A stretch of 64,000 bases of DNA from Chrysophaeum taylorii. Lineage: Eukaryota > Sar > Pelagophyceae > Pelagomonadales > Pelagomonadaceae. Under the pieces are notes generated by a model that saw only the letters and a program-made list of their open reading frames with translations, was not told the origin of the DNA and searched no databases. Where the stretch lies: positions 1 to 64,000 of the forward strand of contig JAQMWT010000014.1 of NCBI GenBank assembly GCA_029834535.1. The letters run 5' to 3'. This document shows positions 1-12,900 of the stretch, piece by piece; within the stretch, counting starts at the first letter, position 1, and each line of letters opens with the position of its first letter. Both the position numbers and the translations under genes were made by a program.

Positions 1-1689
1 GCAGCGTTCTCAAGTGGACGAAGACGAGCCGACGTGGAACCTGCAGGATTGGTGGACGAAAGCTCGGAATTTCTTGCTAAAGAAGCCACCAGAACAAACC
101 GCGCAGCTGCAGACTCAAAGCCGCAGCTGACACGGAACCGATCGCCGATGTTGATGAGGATCAGCAGGCGACGAATGAATTCACAGATGCATTCTGGAAA
201 GACGAAATGAATGATTTATGGGAGGGGTTGTTTGCTTCCAAGGATTACGAAGACCAGGATCCCCTACCAGCGTTTATTCCCTCTGAGATTGTCTTGGAGG
301 AAGAGCGGAAGCCGCCAGATAAAGAGGCTGCCGCGAGCGTTATGGCGAAGACGCCAACAACAGATAATACGAAAGCTCAAGCCGCGGTATCGATGCCCAA
401 CCCCGGAGATGAGCGATTCAGAGCCCGATGTGCTCACACTTCGTTGACGCCGCGAGATGGCAAGACGATCGAAGATGATTTGATTACCCTCAGTTGTTTA
501 GATACGGGTACTTTACGTTTATAGCCTGTCACATCTACAGGGATCGTGACGGACCGAAATTCTCGACGACCATCGGTGTCGATGGAATGGCAGATGTTTC
601 TTATATTTGCCGAGAAATGGTCAAAAAGTTGACCAAAGATCAGTTGATTTCGATGAAGGCGAACTTCCGATTAAGCGCAAGCTGTACGGATCAGGGTTGA
701 ATACGACGACGATCCATCGTTGGATCGCTTCGGTCGCTTTCGACGACTTCGCTGCCCCCATTGTTGCTATTGTAGCCGATACGAATATCTGTTCCTGTTG
801 GGAGGGCGCGATATACGAGTTTTAGGAGCCATCGTGGATTTTCCCCATGATCGGATCTGTTTTTGTCGAACCCAAGTCGTCTACGGGCGCAAGAAGATTA
901 AAGTTAAGGATGAACGAGTCGATGCACCAATCGTGACCTTTCGATCTATTTACGATCGAAATCCGATAACCGTACCGATTTACAATCATCAACACGATGC
1001 CTTCCGGCAGAGTCTCGACCTGGTCGAGACTCGAGTTTATGCTCGTTTGAGCACGATTAAAGATCTCCGAAGCCCGCCGCCGGAACGTAGGTAGCCATGG
1101 CTGCGGGGGCGCTACGACCAATTCTCCCCAGCTCCGGGAGAAGACGCGAGAAGTAATCGCTTATGCTGCGCGCACGCTTCAAATCGAGCCCGGTCGAACG
1201 CAATCTACCGGTTATTTTGTCGAAAGCCTATGGAAAAAGGACAGGTTTTCGTCGCTACGTTTGCTGAGAACGAGCAGTTGGGAGTTGTCGAAGGAATGTG
1301 TTCTTCTTGCGAAGAGCGCGACCGGTCCGCTGCTCGTGGCAGTCACTGCCACGGAAGAAGTGCCGACGATCGTCACTCAAGGCGAAGCCCTTGCGATTGG
1401 TGATATCGTTAGGTACGAAGATGAGTTGAACGTCTCTACGATCAACGAACTTACGAAAGAATGTGAAGAAGGATACGACAAGGGGAACCTTTCTTTCCAC
1501 CGTTTCTGTCGCTAGTCACTTGACGCGATGCAACGAATCTCCCCGCCGATGCTGCTGAGCACGGTGCAGAAGGACGCTATGACCGCTATGACGGACAAGT
1601 CCACCCTCAAACGACCTGGGCAGCGACGATTTCGCTCGAAGGTCAGAAAGATGAAAAGAAATGCCGCGAGATCACCGAAGCGGAGATCC

Positions 1690-2330
1690 GCCGCCGATAT
1701 GAAAAGGTTCAATGGCTTCCAATCACTTATCGCAAGGTGGTGATGCTGTTCAGTGGAGCCGGAGGCAGTACTTTAGGTCTCCAACGAGCCAACGAAACGT
1801 GTGGGACGTCGTTTCGAGTCGTGCTAGCACTCGATGCGTCGGACACCGCCAACCAGATCCACCACAAGAACTTTCCGAATATTCCTGTGGTGCAGCACAC
1901 TTGTGTGGTCGCTATGTTACAACCTTACGGTTGATCGAATCTTATTTACCCTACGCGGAATGGTCGTCGTCGATGTGTGTCGCGTCGCCACCCTGCGTAC
2001 ACTCCGCTCTGTGCAACTTGACTTCCAGAGATGTTGGGAAGGGAGTCACCGCTACCCACTGGACGATGAAATTATGCAAGATGGCTGGTTTCTTCATGTG
2101 GTTGATAGAGCAGGAGGCTTCGATTATTTCTTACGTTGCACGTTTGCACCCTTACGTGTACGTCGTCAATTTGTACGACATAACTCCCAGTTTGATGAGC
2201 TGTCGCGTGCGATTGTTGGTTTCGAGCCATCCGCTCCATTTGCGCGCAGTTCCAAAGACTTGCAAGAATATGCAGCAAAGTTCGCCGCCGCACTTGGCTA
2301 CGCCGACGAACGACATTTACTTCAGATGAA
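1690..2330 (+). mobile_element. Cytosine-5 DNA methyltransferase domain of element A
   Basis: This stretch encodes the motif I signature LFSGAGGSTLGLQRANE (AdoMet binding), the motif IV loop ASPPCV with the catalytic Pro-Cys pair, and a motif VIII-like Ser-Arg-x-Arg stretch. It is very similar to the methyltransferase part of element B. The family transfers a methyl group from S-adenosylmethionine to C5 of cytosine in DNA. Cytosine methyltransferases inside LTR retrotransposons have been reported from dinoflagellates and charophyte algae (from memory). The position between protease-like region and reverse transcriptase implies translation as part of the element polyprotein. Confidence 0.75.
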
Positions 2331-2951
2331 CAATTTAGGATCATCACGAGCCGCGACAGACGCAGCTTATACTGTTACGCGTGTCCCGCTTCGCGTAGGA
2401 CCGCACCGTTCCGATTACAGATCTCTGAATCTGGAAATGACTTTGGAGTTGCTGACGATGCCCCCTGGTTTTGATTGGGCCGGCTTCTCCAGGACGACCT
2501 CGTTGAAACACTTGGCGTCCGTCGTGCCACCTGACACGATGGCCTTATTAATGCTCGATCTGCACAACTCTGTGACCAAGGAATTTCACCTGAGCGGCGA
2601 AGCTTTGCCGTCAGCGTTGAGTCCTGCAGACCGACCGTTTGATTATTATTTGCAAATTGATGAAACCACCCTTCGTCACGTACAAGTTCCGCTGTTAAAC
2701 ACGCGCACACGTGTCGTAAGATGGGTGTCGAATGATGATCTTCAAGATCTCACCAAATGGAAACCTCCAGAGGTACCGTTGATTCCGCCTGCAACAGATG
2801 AGCCGGGGACGTCTCATGCTTCTTCTGCTCCCCCCCCCCGACAACCAAATTTAGACGTTCCGCCAGATCCTGAGCGAGATCGGGAACCGAAGATTAAGAG
2901 CGAGCCGAGTGTTCGTGTCAATGGCGAGAGGATCAACAAAAGCAACCGGAA

Positions 2952-5900
2952 GTGAAACTAAAATACGAGAAAAAGTTCGATGTGCCATGGAAAGATGCGC
3001 CGCGCGATGCCGAGGGTGCACCACTGCCGCAGACTCCTGAGCATGTCAAGGACAACGAAGCAATGAAAGTTCAAATTCCTACGAAGGAAGAAGTTGACAA
3101 GGTTGTGCAGGAGCTGGGAATTCCTGACAATCCGCACTTAGATGACGAGGCGAAACTGATGCTCCGTCACTGTGTGCAATATTCTTGGGCCTTTTTCGAC
3201 CCGATTATGAGACCTGTGGACTCGCCTCCTGTGTCTCTACGATTCAAAGACGCGAATCCGCGACCGATAAAGATGACGCCCTACCGATTGACGCCTGCGA
3301 AACTCGATTGTCTCCGCAAGCAGATCAGCGAGTGGTGCCGGGATGGAGTCATTCGTCCGGCCAACTCACCTTGGGGCTTTCCTGTGTTGATGCTTCCGAA
3401 GAAAGGAGCTGAGATTGGAACGTCAAACGCGTTCCGTGCTGCAGTTGACTTACGTCAGCTCAACGATCAATTGGTCAATGACAGTTGGCCAAACATTCGA
3501 CAAGATGATGCTTTAGCCTTTCTCGCGATGAGACGATGGCGGACATGCATTGATATTAGGTGGGAATACCACAACCTTCGTTTGGATCCGGCAGCGCAGG
3601 ACGCTGTCACGATGGTTAGCCCACTTGGCGCTCACAGTTTCTTGCGATTACCTCTAGGTGTGAAGACGGCCGGAGCTCTTTTCTGCAAGCAAATGGCGAG
3701 CGACCTTTCGAAATGGATGTATCAAGACTTGGTTGCGTTTGTTGACGATATTATGATGGGATCCGACGATCTTCATCGACATTTACAAGTTTTGATCGAA
3801 GTGATGTGTCATTTGGCACAGAGAGGGTACAGCGGTCGAACCGCGAAGTTCCACCTTCTCAAAGATGATATAGAATTTCTGGGACACATTTCTACCCCAG
3901 AAGGCTTGAAGTCGAATCCAAAGACGCTGGAAGCACTGCAGAAGATGCCGATTCCAGGTACTTTGCCGAATACTTCCCCGAAGACCCAGATACGCTCTTT
4001 CATCGGCATGAGTAATTACTGCCGGCGATATGTGAAGGGCTACTCGAAGATTGCGGGACCGTTGAGACGATTATGCCTCGAAGGTGTAAAGTTCGAGTGG
4101 ACGCCCGAGTGTCAGAAAGCTTGGGATACGATTATTGAAGCTTTGGTTGATTCCCGTGGAGTCTACCACGCCGATTATGATCTGCCTTTTCAGATCCGAT
4201 CCGATGCTTCCAAGGATGGACTTGGAGCATATCTCTTCCAAATTGTCGAAGTAAAGGACGATGCCGGAAGAGTGACTCGAGAAGAACGAGTAATTGAATA
4301 CTGGAGCCGAGCTGTGCCGAAGGAGATGCGGAATTATGAGCCCCGTCGGCTAGAGCTGCTGGCAGTTATACTTTCTCTAGAGCACTTTCGAGCCTACATC
4401 GAAGGGCACCGGACTGTTTTGGAGACCGATCACCGAAATTTGACGTTTTTACGTAAGGCGACGCACTCGTCTGGGCAGCTTGCTCGTTGGGCGATGCGCC
4501 TCGCCAATTTTGACCCTGAACTTGGTTACAAGCCGGGAAAGTCACCGGGAATGAGTATCCCTGACTGTCTCTCCCGCAACCCGATTGATCATGTCATCGA
4601 GACTGACGAGTTTGGAGAACCTTTGAACCACGCGTATTTAGTGTTCCAAGAGCTTCCCCGACCTGTTGATGACCGAGGAGTTCCCGTCTCTGGCTGCCAC
4701 TTCATAATGTCGTTTATTACGACCGAACTGCCGGAAGACAAAGACGAAGACCCTGAAAATGATCCGATGAAATTGGCTACGTCTCACGCTACGAGACAAC
4801 GTCGGAAGAACCGTGCACGTGATGAGCCACAGATCTTCAAGGACGCAGCCGCTTACAAAGATTATATCGATAAGATACCCGATAATATGACGCTCGCTGA
4901 GATCGCACGTGAGCAAGAATCTGATGCTACGTGCGAGGATATTCGCTACCGAATGGCCCAGGGTCAGGCGCCGCGACGTTCTCGAGCGAACGAACGATTC
5001 GAAGTCGTTAAAGATGTTCTTTACCGCATTTCTGCTGATTCGCACCCGATGATTGTTGCACCTGCTACGTTGCGCAAACGCATTATTCGACTCTATCATG
5101 ACACTCCGGTTAACGGTGGTCATATGGGACGTCACAGTACCGTCCAGGCTATCCAAGAACGATTTTGGTGGCCTCACATGTCGAACGAAGTTGGAGTCTT
5201 CATTGCTGAATGCTTAGTTTGTCAGAAAGCTCGTACGCCTGAGCCGAAACGAGCTGGACTCTTGCAGCAGCCCGTCTACGATGGTGATGGTGCTGTTCTT
5301 TGCATGGATTTATTTGGACCCTTGCCCAGCGCTGGTCCCGAGACGTATCTTCTAGTATTTTTTGATCCGTTCTCGCATTTCTTGATTCTGGATGTTTTGA
5401 ACGATAAGACCGCTGAGTCTGTCCTCGAGTCTTTTGTCATTAACATTCTCCTCAAGGGCTACTTGCCCCAGATGATTCGCACCGACAACGGTAAAGAGTT
5501 CGTGAACAAGTTGATGCGCAAGTTTTACCATCTCTTTAACACACGATACCAAACTACGATTCCCTATCATGCCCAGTCGAACCCGGCTGAGCGTGTCAAC
5601 CGATTTATCAAGGCCTTCCTCCGTGCTTGCCTTCAAGGCCGGAACATCACGGATTGGCCTGACTTTGCTCATTATATTGCGTTTTGCTATAACCGCAAGT
5701 TTATTCCAGGCACGCAGATTTCTCCCTTTATGCTACGCCTGAACCGTCAGCCGATGCTACCGACTGACTACACGCTCATGGATTATGATACACGATTATT
5801 GCCGAAGACTCGCTCTGATGCAGTCGCCGAGACTCGCGAACGATTGAAATATTATACAAAGATCGTCCGCGAGGCTCGTGATAAAGCTTTGAAGAAACAG

Positions 5901-6599
5901 CGATTGGCTTACAATGCTGATCATGTTGATGTTGAATACAAGGAAGGATCGCACGTTTTGCTCTACATCCCTTTCCTTCAGAACAAACTTCGACCGGAAT
6001 GGCGAGGGCCGTTTATTATCAAGGAACGCCTCTCCCCGGTCACCTATAGGATTGAGTCTCTCGACTCTCCGCCCGAAGAACGACGTGTTCATGTAAGTCA
6101 GATCACGCCGGTGATGGTACCTCCGATCGTTGATCAAACCATTCGCAAACCCGAAGAAACCTTCCGTGATGATTATCAGCACGGTAAGTTTGTTGTTTTC
6201 CGGATTCCTGACCGGAAGCGCTCTGATTGGCGCAAGAAGATTTATGTTGCTGAAGTTTACGAGCCTTACGATTACCAAAATGATCGTGTCGCTCTACATT
6301 TCTATTCCGATTTGGGTCCGAACGATGATGTCGCTTATTTCAAGCCGACCTCTCACCTTTCGCACCGCAAGCTCAAGCCCGAATTCAAGGACGTTGAAGG
6401 TCGAAGTTTCACCGACAAGTCCCGAATTTCCTCCAACACAACTCCTTGTGTCACGGATTTCGCTCCGCACGAGATTGACGTGTTGGTCCCCAAGTTTACT
6501 TTACGCAGTGGTCGAGTTCCTGAACCGATCATCACCCGCGTTTATCAGAAGATTCGTTCACGAGATGCTCGTAAGGCGAAGCCGCGCTCCTCGCGCTAG
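2952..6599 (+). mobile_element. Ty3/gypsy pol region of element A (RT, RNase H, integrase)
   Basis: One open frame of about 1215 codons. Reverse transcriptase motifs run from about 3.28 kb (YRLTPAKLDCLRKQI) to the FVDDIMMGSDD active site near 3.74 kb. RNase H follows, with ELLAVILSLEHF and TDHRNLTFL. The integrase zinc finger (HMGRHSTVQAIQERFWWPHM, then a Cys pair) lies near 5.1-5.25 kb and the catalytic core with DLFGPLP, RTDNGKEF and AERVNRF at 5.3-5.65 kb. A GPY/F-type module (LRPEWRGPFIIKERL) sits near 6.0 kb. A C-terminal extension of about 150 residues rich in charged and aromatic residues is shared with element B. The domain order RT-RNase H-integrase is diagnostic of Ty3/gypsy. Confidence 0.93.
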
Positions 6600-6639
6600 C
6601 ACCTCGCTGGGACAGCTCGAATTCTTACCAGGGGAGTCC

Positions 6640-6944
6640 TGTGGCGGCAACTCCCGCCTCCTAAGGCTTACCCCTCTTCTAGGGCCCCCCTTATCAGGGG
6701 CACCCGACTCCGTTCCGATGATGTCAGAGTTTTCTCTGACATCATCTTCCTTTTCCGTGACATGTGTCACCCTGATTTCTGATTTCGATTATCCTTGATC
6801 ATAAAGCAACAGCCGATCCTCAAGTTGAGAGGACCAAGCACAGAAGTTGTTTGTGGTCGCGTGGCGGGAGAACGGCCATCCTCGTCCAGTGATCCCACCA
6901 AGGGCACGGACGCGATCGGCGAGCCAGGATTCGAAGGCACGCCA
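6640..6944 (+). repeat. Probable 3' LTR of element A
   Basis: It begins TGTGGCGGCAACTCC directly after a purine-rich tract (ACCAGGGGAGTCC). The same junction is found at the 3' LTR of element B. The proposed end is the CA in a GCACGCCA context, by analogy with the GCCGCCA end of the B LTR. The start is well supported and the end is tentative because the partner LTR is outside the window. Confidence 0.6.
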
Positions 6945-6980
6945 GGTAGCCCCCAAAATTCTCCTTACGCCACAACCCCT

Positions 6981-7770
6981 CCCCTAGGACGACGGGCACT
7001 GCAGCACCAGAATGGCTCTACAAGGTAGGCTGCAGTTTGGCAGGGAAATTGGGGTTCGAGGGGGGTGCGTGGCGACGCTGAATGGGTCGCAAGGAATGTG
7101 GCGGCCTCATGGTGGAATGCGGCGTCTCCGAGGTCCATGATGTAGTCGCGGGGGTTCGGTTCTCATCGGGAGCGGGCTCTCATCTTCCTCATCCTCCTCG
7201 AGAGTGGGCTCGTCGACGGAGTCTGGCTCGTTGGCCTCGCCATGTTCACCGGGGGCGGTTCGTTGTCGTCATGGTGACCGTCCCAACCATATGTAGCAAA
7301 AACTGTATGGACAATCAGGCAGATCCGGAGAAGCCACCCATCTTTTTGCTGCTAGAGTCATCATCGCCGTCTTGAGGACAGGACGCGTACAACACCTCGT
7401 CGAGTTTTGCGGCTCGGAGTCGCGCGTATGGCTTAGGCACAGTGATTTCCCTGCAGCCGCGCCCCCTCTGGTCCGATTCATTAACGCCTATGCCCGCGAA
7501 GAGCGCGAGGCTCGCAGAGGCGCTCCATTCCGGCCGAGTCGCCGGCACCCAGTCCGTGGCCGTCCGTAGGTCTGTATCTCTGCTGGCCACCTGGGCGCCC
7601 GGCAAGCATTTAAAGCACCTTCTAGCGTGCGCGCGCGATGGTCAGAGCGCGAAACTTGCGCGCTGGGAGGTCGCAGACCCCCCACGGGCACAAAACTTTA
7701 GCGCTGGGGGGTGGCGCTGAGCAAAACGCTGTTCTCGTGCCCCCCCCCTCGGATGCGGCTGTCGCCAAGC
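6981..7770 (+). repeat. Partial copy of the 865-bp TIR element
   Basis: Aligns base for base with 36713-37436 over most of its length, in the same orientation. It keeps the right terminal sequence (complement of GCTTGGCGACAGCCGC) at 7755-7770 but lacks the left terminus. An insert of about 90 bp near 7275-7365 is absent from the other copy. The sequence divergence is moderate, which points to an old family. Confidence 0.75.
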
Positions 7771-8751
7771 AGACATTTTCTTCTTGGCGGCGGCGCGACA
7801 GGGTTGCGGTTCAAGCGACTGAGTGCTCGGTATGTTGTACGTAGTCGCAGGCTCTCCCGAAGACACGAACTCTTGCACCTGCCAGTGAAGGACAATCCTT
7901 TAACGCTCCGACTCATGAATGAACGAGGAGATCGCGCGTTGTAAACGCGCGCAGGCTATTTTTCAATCCTGTGAAGCGCGCCTCGCCGACAGCAGACAAA
8001 GTCGCACTCTGAAGCCGGCGATAGCCGCGGACTTTCATAGAGATATTAGTATAGGCTTGAAGACTCCGGCAGGACCTCACAGCGTGTGCCCATTGCCGCT
8101 TGGCTTCAGAATTCGGCGCGGGTGCTGGACAAATCAAAGGCAGCGAGTCCAGTGGGTCTTCCTAAGCGAATCGAGTCAAACGCCGCTGACGGCCAGTGCG
8201 ATGGCATCATCAGAGAGAGTCGAAGTGATGGGCCTGAGAACTATCGCCGCTTTATGAAAACCGAGTTGTTTGAAACAAAGTAAGCCCTCGAGTCTCCAGC
8301 GGGAGTATCTTATCACAGGAGCAGTAGTCACGACCGCCTCTGCAAGCGCAGGCTCGGCGACGTCGACGATCCGCGATGTTCAAAACGTTTTTCTCCCGGA
8401 ACGGAACGAACAAACATCTCCGCGTGCGTGCAGTGAGCGACACCTTGAATCTGCGAGCCAATCGACCCTTTGTCTCTCGTTCGGAGTCAGCGCCGAACGA
8501 CCAATCTCTGGCGATTTCGGCGCCCGCGGACGGCAGGCGTCCTCGTTTCAGACCAGACCCTCGAGTCATCACGACCCTAAAGGCCAGACAAACCAGAGGT
8601 CTACCAACGCACACAATGACGAGAGAGGCGGTGGTCGGTCACAGTTCGAAAACTTAAGTTCGTTGGTCAAACACCCCCATCACCACCGGCAAACATGGCA
8701 ACCGGGGTCACCTTCTGCCGCATTGATCGCAGTGACTAGTTCGAATATAGG

Positions 8752-8892
8752 TTGAGACACGAGGGATGCCTGGAAGGCGGTATCCCGTTCAGGGGTTGAA
8801 GACGTGAGGGATACCGGAAAGACAGGGTCATCGCCGAGCTGCTAGGCAGGCGAAGAGAGAACGGGCCCCGCCAATAACGTATGTGCGGCGAA
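8752..8892 (+). repeat. Dispersed GC-rich repeat, copy 1
   Basis: Contains GGTCATCGCCGAG, then GGCAGGCGAAGAGAG, then ACGGGCCCCGCC, and ends near ACGTATG. The same ordered blocks occur at 21118-21290 and 54300-54425. There is no recognisable tRNA-type promoter box and no identified family. Confidence 0.6.
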
Positions 8893-9171
8893 GTGTCATG
8901 TCCCGCGGGCCGCATGGGTGGGCGGCGAGGTGGCCGAGGGCGGTTCACGAGGGCACAGCCGTGGGTTATCAGCCGCGTGGAAACACAAGCGCAGTGAATG
9001 AAGCCACCTGCAAGGTGTTGAGCGAATTGCGTTCTCGCGCTTGGAACCGCGGGTGGCGCTCAAGGCGGAAACTGGTCCTTCACCCGCCCACCGTCCTTGA
9101 ATAAGTCGGGCAGGAACGCGCGGGGTGGCGCTGAAGGACACTAAGTTCACTTCCAGCAGGACGAAACTTCG

Positions 9172-9191
9172 GTGAAGTGAAGTGAAGTGAA
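9172..9191 (+). repeat. GTGAA pentanucleotide microsatellite
   Basis: Four tandem GTGAA units within gene-free DNA. Confidence 0.8.
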
Positions 9192-9649
9192 CCAAATCCA
9201 GCGAACATTGTGAAGTGAGCCCAGTGAATTCCCAAATTACTCTTGGGTGTTGTTGTAGTGATCCGTTGTTGTTGCTATGGCTAGGGTCCAAGGATGGATG
9301 ACGTCATTCACTTTATCCCCTAACACTCCCCCCAAACCTCCGCCTAAATCTAACAATATATGCCGCGTTTGGCTAAATTGACGTTTGACGGGTCGGATAA
9401 GAAAACGAGACTAGCCCGCGCCGCAACGACGGGTCCTACAACGCGCGGGCTTTTTCCTTTTTTTGCGTGAGGGGACGAAAGGATGCCGACTTCACTATGG
9501 GGACTAGTTCCATCGCGACGATCTCGCGGCGTGGCGGCACATACTGCTTGAGTACAAATGAACATAGCTCAGCGATCCGTTGAGTATGTCTTAGTACAAA
9601 CTGAAACATAGTTAACGCCTCGTACGAACTTTCTTATCCGATCCTACTA

Positions 9650-9968
9650 TGGCGGCACAGAAAAACCTTCCCGACCCCCGGGTGACAAAGGGGGTACTCA
9701 CCGACTCGTCCTAGACCTCACTGAACGAGGAAAACACGGACTCGGGTCGGGTATGCTCGCCACACACCTTGCTCACGCTCACCAAGCCTCTCAACAAGAT
9801 GGAGAGATGGTATATGATAGCAAGGAAACTACAAGAATACAGCAAGAATGCTTCTCACAAAAGAGAGGTATGATGTCACTAAAAATATTGGGAAAGGTGT
9901 CCCGTTGAACGGGTATCAAGCCTCGAGAGAGGGGGGTTAAGCCTTAGCGGTCAGGAGTTGCCGCCACA
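9650..9968 (-). repeat. 3' LTR of element B
   Basis: About 319 bp, TG...CA bounded, direct repeat of 19348-19675. The inner side shows the purine-rich CCAGGGGAGTCC tract next to TGTGGCGG (on the complement), as in element A. Confidence 0.9.
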
Positions 9969-9998
9969 GGACTCCCCTGGTGAGAACACGAGCTGCCC

Positions 9999-12900
9999 TC
10001 AGCGAGTCCGGCGAGAAGCACGAGCCTTGGCTGAATGAGCATCTCGAGAGCGAATCTTCTTGTAGGCACGTTCAACGACAGGTTCAGGAACGCGTCCACC
10101 ACGCAAAGTGAATTTAGGAATCAACACATCGATCTCATGCGGGGCGAAGTCGGTGACACAAGGAGTGGTACTGTTGTTGACCTTGGTCTTGTCGGTGAAA
10201 CTGCGACCGTCGACGCCCTTGTATTCCGGCTTAAGCTTGCGAGTAGAGAGATGTGAAGTAGGCTTGTAATAAGAAACCTTGTCATGGGGACCGAGATCAG
10301 CATAGAAATGCAGAGCGACTCGATCATTCACAAAATCATAGGGTTCATAAACTTGAGCGACATAAATCTTCTTTCGCCAATCGGACCGTTTATTATCCGG
10401 AATCCGAAAGATAACGAACTTACCATGCTTGTAATCATCCCGAAAGGTCTCCTTGGGCTTGGGCACAGCTCGATCGACCACTGGAGAAACCATCACAGGG
10501 GTAATCTGACTAACATGAACACAACGGCGTTCGGGAGGATAATCAAGAGACTCAATCCTGTAAGTGACCGGGGACAAGCGTTCCAAAATAACGAATGGAC
10601 CGCGCCATTCCGGTCGAAGCTTGTTCTGAAGAAAAGGGATGTAGAGCAGAACATGTGAACCTTCTTCATACTCCACATCAACATGGTCCGCATTATAGGC
10701 GAGACGTTGTTTACGAAGAGCCTTCTCACGAGCTTCGTTCACCGTAGCGGTATAGAACTTCAGCCTCTCGCGAGTCTCTGCCACAACATCGGAGCGAGTT
10801 TTCGGCAGGCGGCGGACATCAAGATCCATGATCGTGTAATCGGTTGGCAATAAAGGCTGCCGGTTAAGACGAAGCATGAAAGGTGAGATCTGAGTCCCCG
10901 GAATAAATTTACGATTGTAACAGAAAGCAATGTACTCCGCGAATTCGGGCCATTCCGTGATCTTGCGGTTTTGAAGGCACGCACGGAGGAAAGCCTTGAT
11001 AAAGCGGTTGACCCTTTCCGCAGGATTAGCCTGAGCATGATACGGAATCGTGGTACTATACCGAACATTGAAAAGATGACAAAACTCTTCCATCAACTTG
11101 TTGACGAACTCTTTCCCATTGTCGGTACGAATCCTCTGAGGTAGATAACCTTTGAGTAATATATTCGCGACAAAAGACTCGAGGATTGACTCAGCAGTCT
11201 TATGGTGTAGTACGTCAAGAATCAAGAAATGAGAAAATGGATCAAAAGACGATGAGATATGTCTCGGGACCAGCACTGGGCAAAGGTCCAAACAAATCCA
11301 TACAAAGGACGACACAATCACCATCATACACCGGTTGCTGAAGCAGACCTGCTCTCTTTGGTTCAGGCGTACGAGCTTTCTTGCACACTATGCAACCAGC
11401 AATGTAAGCACCCACCTCATTAGACATATGGGGCCACCAAAAACGTTCAAGTATCGACTGCACTGTACTTTGACGACCCATATGACCACCATTGAGAGGT
11501 GTGTCATGGTACAATCGGATGATGCGCGTCCGTAAAGTTCGGGGTGCGACTATCATCGGGTGCAAGTCGGGTGCGGCACGGTAGAGAACTCCTTTCGCCA
11601 CTTGATAGCGATAATTGGCTCCGTACCGACGAAGAGAATGGCCCTGAGCCATGCGATAACGAATGTCCTCGCAAGTAGCATCAGTGATCTGCTCTTTGGC
11701 TATCTCTTCCAAAGTCAAATTATCCGGAATCTTGTCGATGTACTCTTGGTAATCATCGGCATCACGGAAAATACTAGGCTGGGTCTGAAGTCGTTGCTTC
11801 TGACGTTGTTTCGTAGCATGAGACGTGACCAATTGCATCGGATCATCGAGGTCTTCTTCCTCTTCCTCCACAGGCAACTCAGTCGTAACAAACGACAGAA
11901 TGACATGGCACCCAGGTAAAGGTACTCCTTCATCATCAACAGAACGAGGAAGTTCTTGGCACACTAGATACGCGTGGTTCAAGGGTTCACCAAACTCGTC
12001 CGTCTCGATGACATGATCTATAGGATTGCGAGAGAGACAGTCAGGGATGCTCATTCCCGGCGACTTCCCTGGCTTGTAACCCAATTCAGGATCAAAATTG
12101 GCGAGCCGCATCGCCCATCGAGCCAACTGCCCAGACGAGTGCTTCGCCTTTCGTAAAAACGTCAAGTTGCGATGATCTGTTTCAAGGATCGTCTTGTGAC
12201 CTTCAATATAAGAGCGGAAATGCTCAAGAGAGAGAATAACTGCCAGTAGCTCTAGCCGGCGAGGCTCATAGTTCCGCATCTCTTTCGGCACAGCTCGGCT
12301 CCAATACTCAATTACTCGTTCCTCTCGTGTCACCTTGCCGGTTTCGTCCTTGATTTCCACGAGCTGAAAAAGATACGCACCCAGACCATCCTTGGAAGCA
12401 TCCGAGCGGATCTGAAAAGGAAGATCGTAGTCAGGATGATAAACTCCACGAGAATCCACCAAAGCTTCGATGATCGTGTCCCATGCCTTTGGCACTCAGG
12501 CGTCCACTCAAACTTAACGCCTTCAAGACACAATCGCCTAAGCGGCTCCACAATCTTCGAATAATTCTTCACATATCGGCGGCAATAGTTGCTCATGCCA
12601 ATGAAAGATCGAATCTGGGTCTTCGGGGACGTATTGGCAACGTACCGGGAATCGGCATCTGCTGCAACGCTTCTAACGTCTTGGGATTCGGCTTCAAGCC
12701 TTCCGGAGTCGAAATATGTCCCAAAAACTCGATTTCATCCTTGAGGAGGTGGAACTTCGAAGTTCGTCCACTATATCCTCGCTGTGCTAAATGGCACAAC
12801 ACTTCAATCAAAACTTGTAAATGTCGATGGAGTTCATCCGATCCCATCATAATATCGTCGACAAACGCGACCAAGTCCTTATACATCCATGTGGACAAAT

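Larger units (their letters stand above)
1..6944 (+). mobile_element. Ty3/gypsy LTR retrotransposon with DNMT domain (element A, cut by window edge)
   Basis: Its 5' end lies outside the window. Parts in order: an acidic gag/linker region, a retropepsin-like region (about 0.5-1.1 kb), a cytosine-5 methyltransferase region (about 1.7-2.3 kb), a linker, then reverse transcriptase, RNase H, integrase and a GPY/F-type module (2.95-6.6 kb), followed by a 3' LTR. Each part matches element B, which lies in the opposite orientation at 9.65-19.7 kb, in the same order. The pol part is one long open frame, while the part upstream is broken in several places, so this copy is treated as a fossil. Its LTR differs clearly from that of element B outside the first 15 or so bases, so the two belong to different subfamilies. 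Confidence 0.9.
6945..9649. other. Gene-free stretch with decayed repeats
   Basis: No convincing gene. It holds a partial copy of the 865-bp inverted-repeat element (6981-7770), a member of a dispersed GC-rich repeat (8752-8892) and a short GTGAA microsatellite. Open frames here exist on both strands at once, as expected of GC-rich non-coding DNA. A TGGCGGCACA sequence near 9533, like the outer end of the element B LTR, may mark a further eroded LTR. Confidence 0.6.
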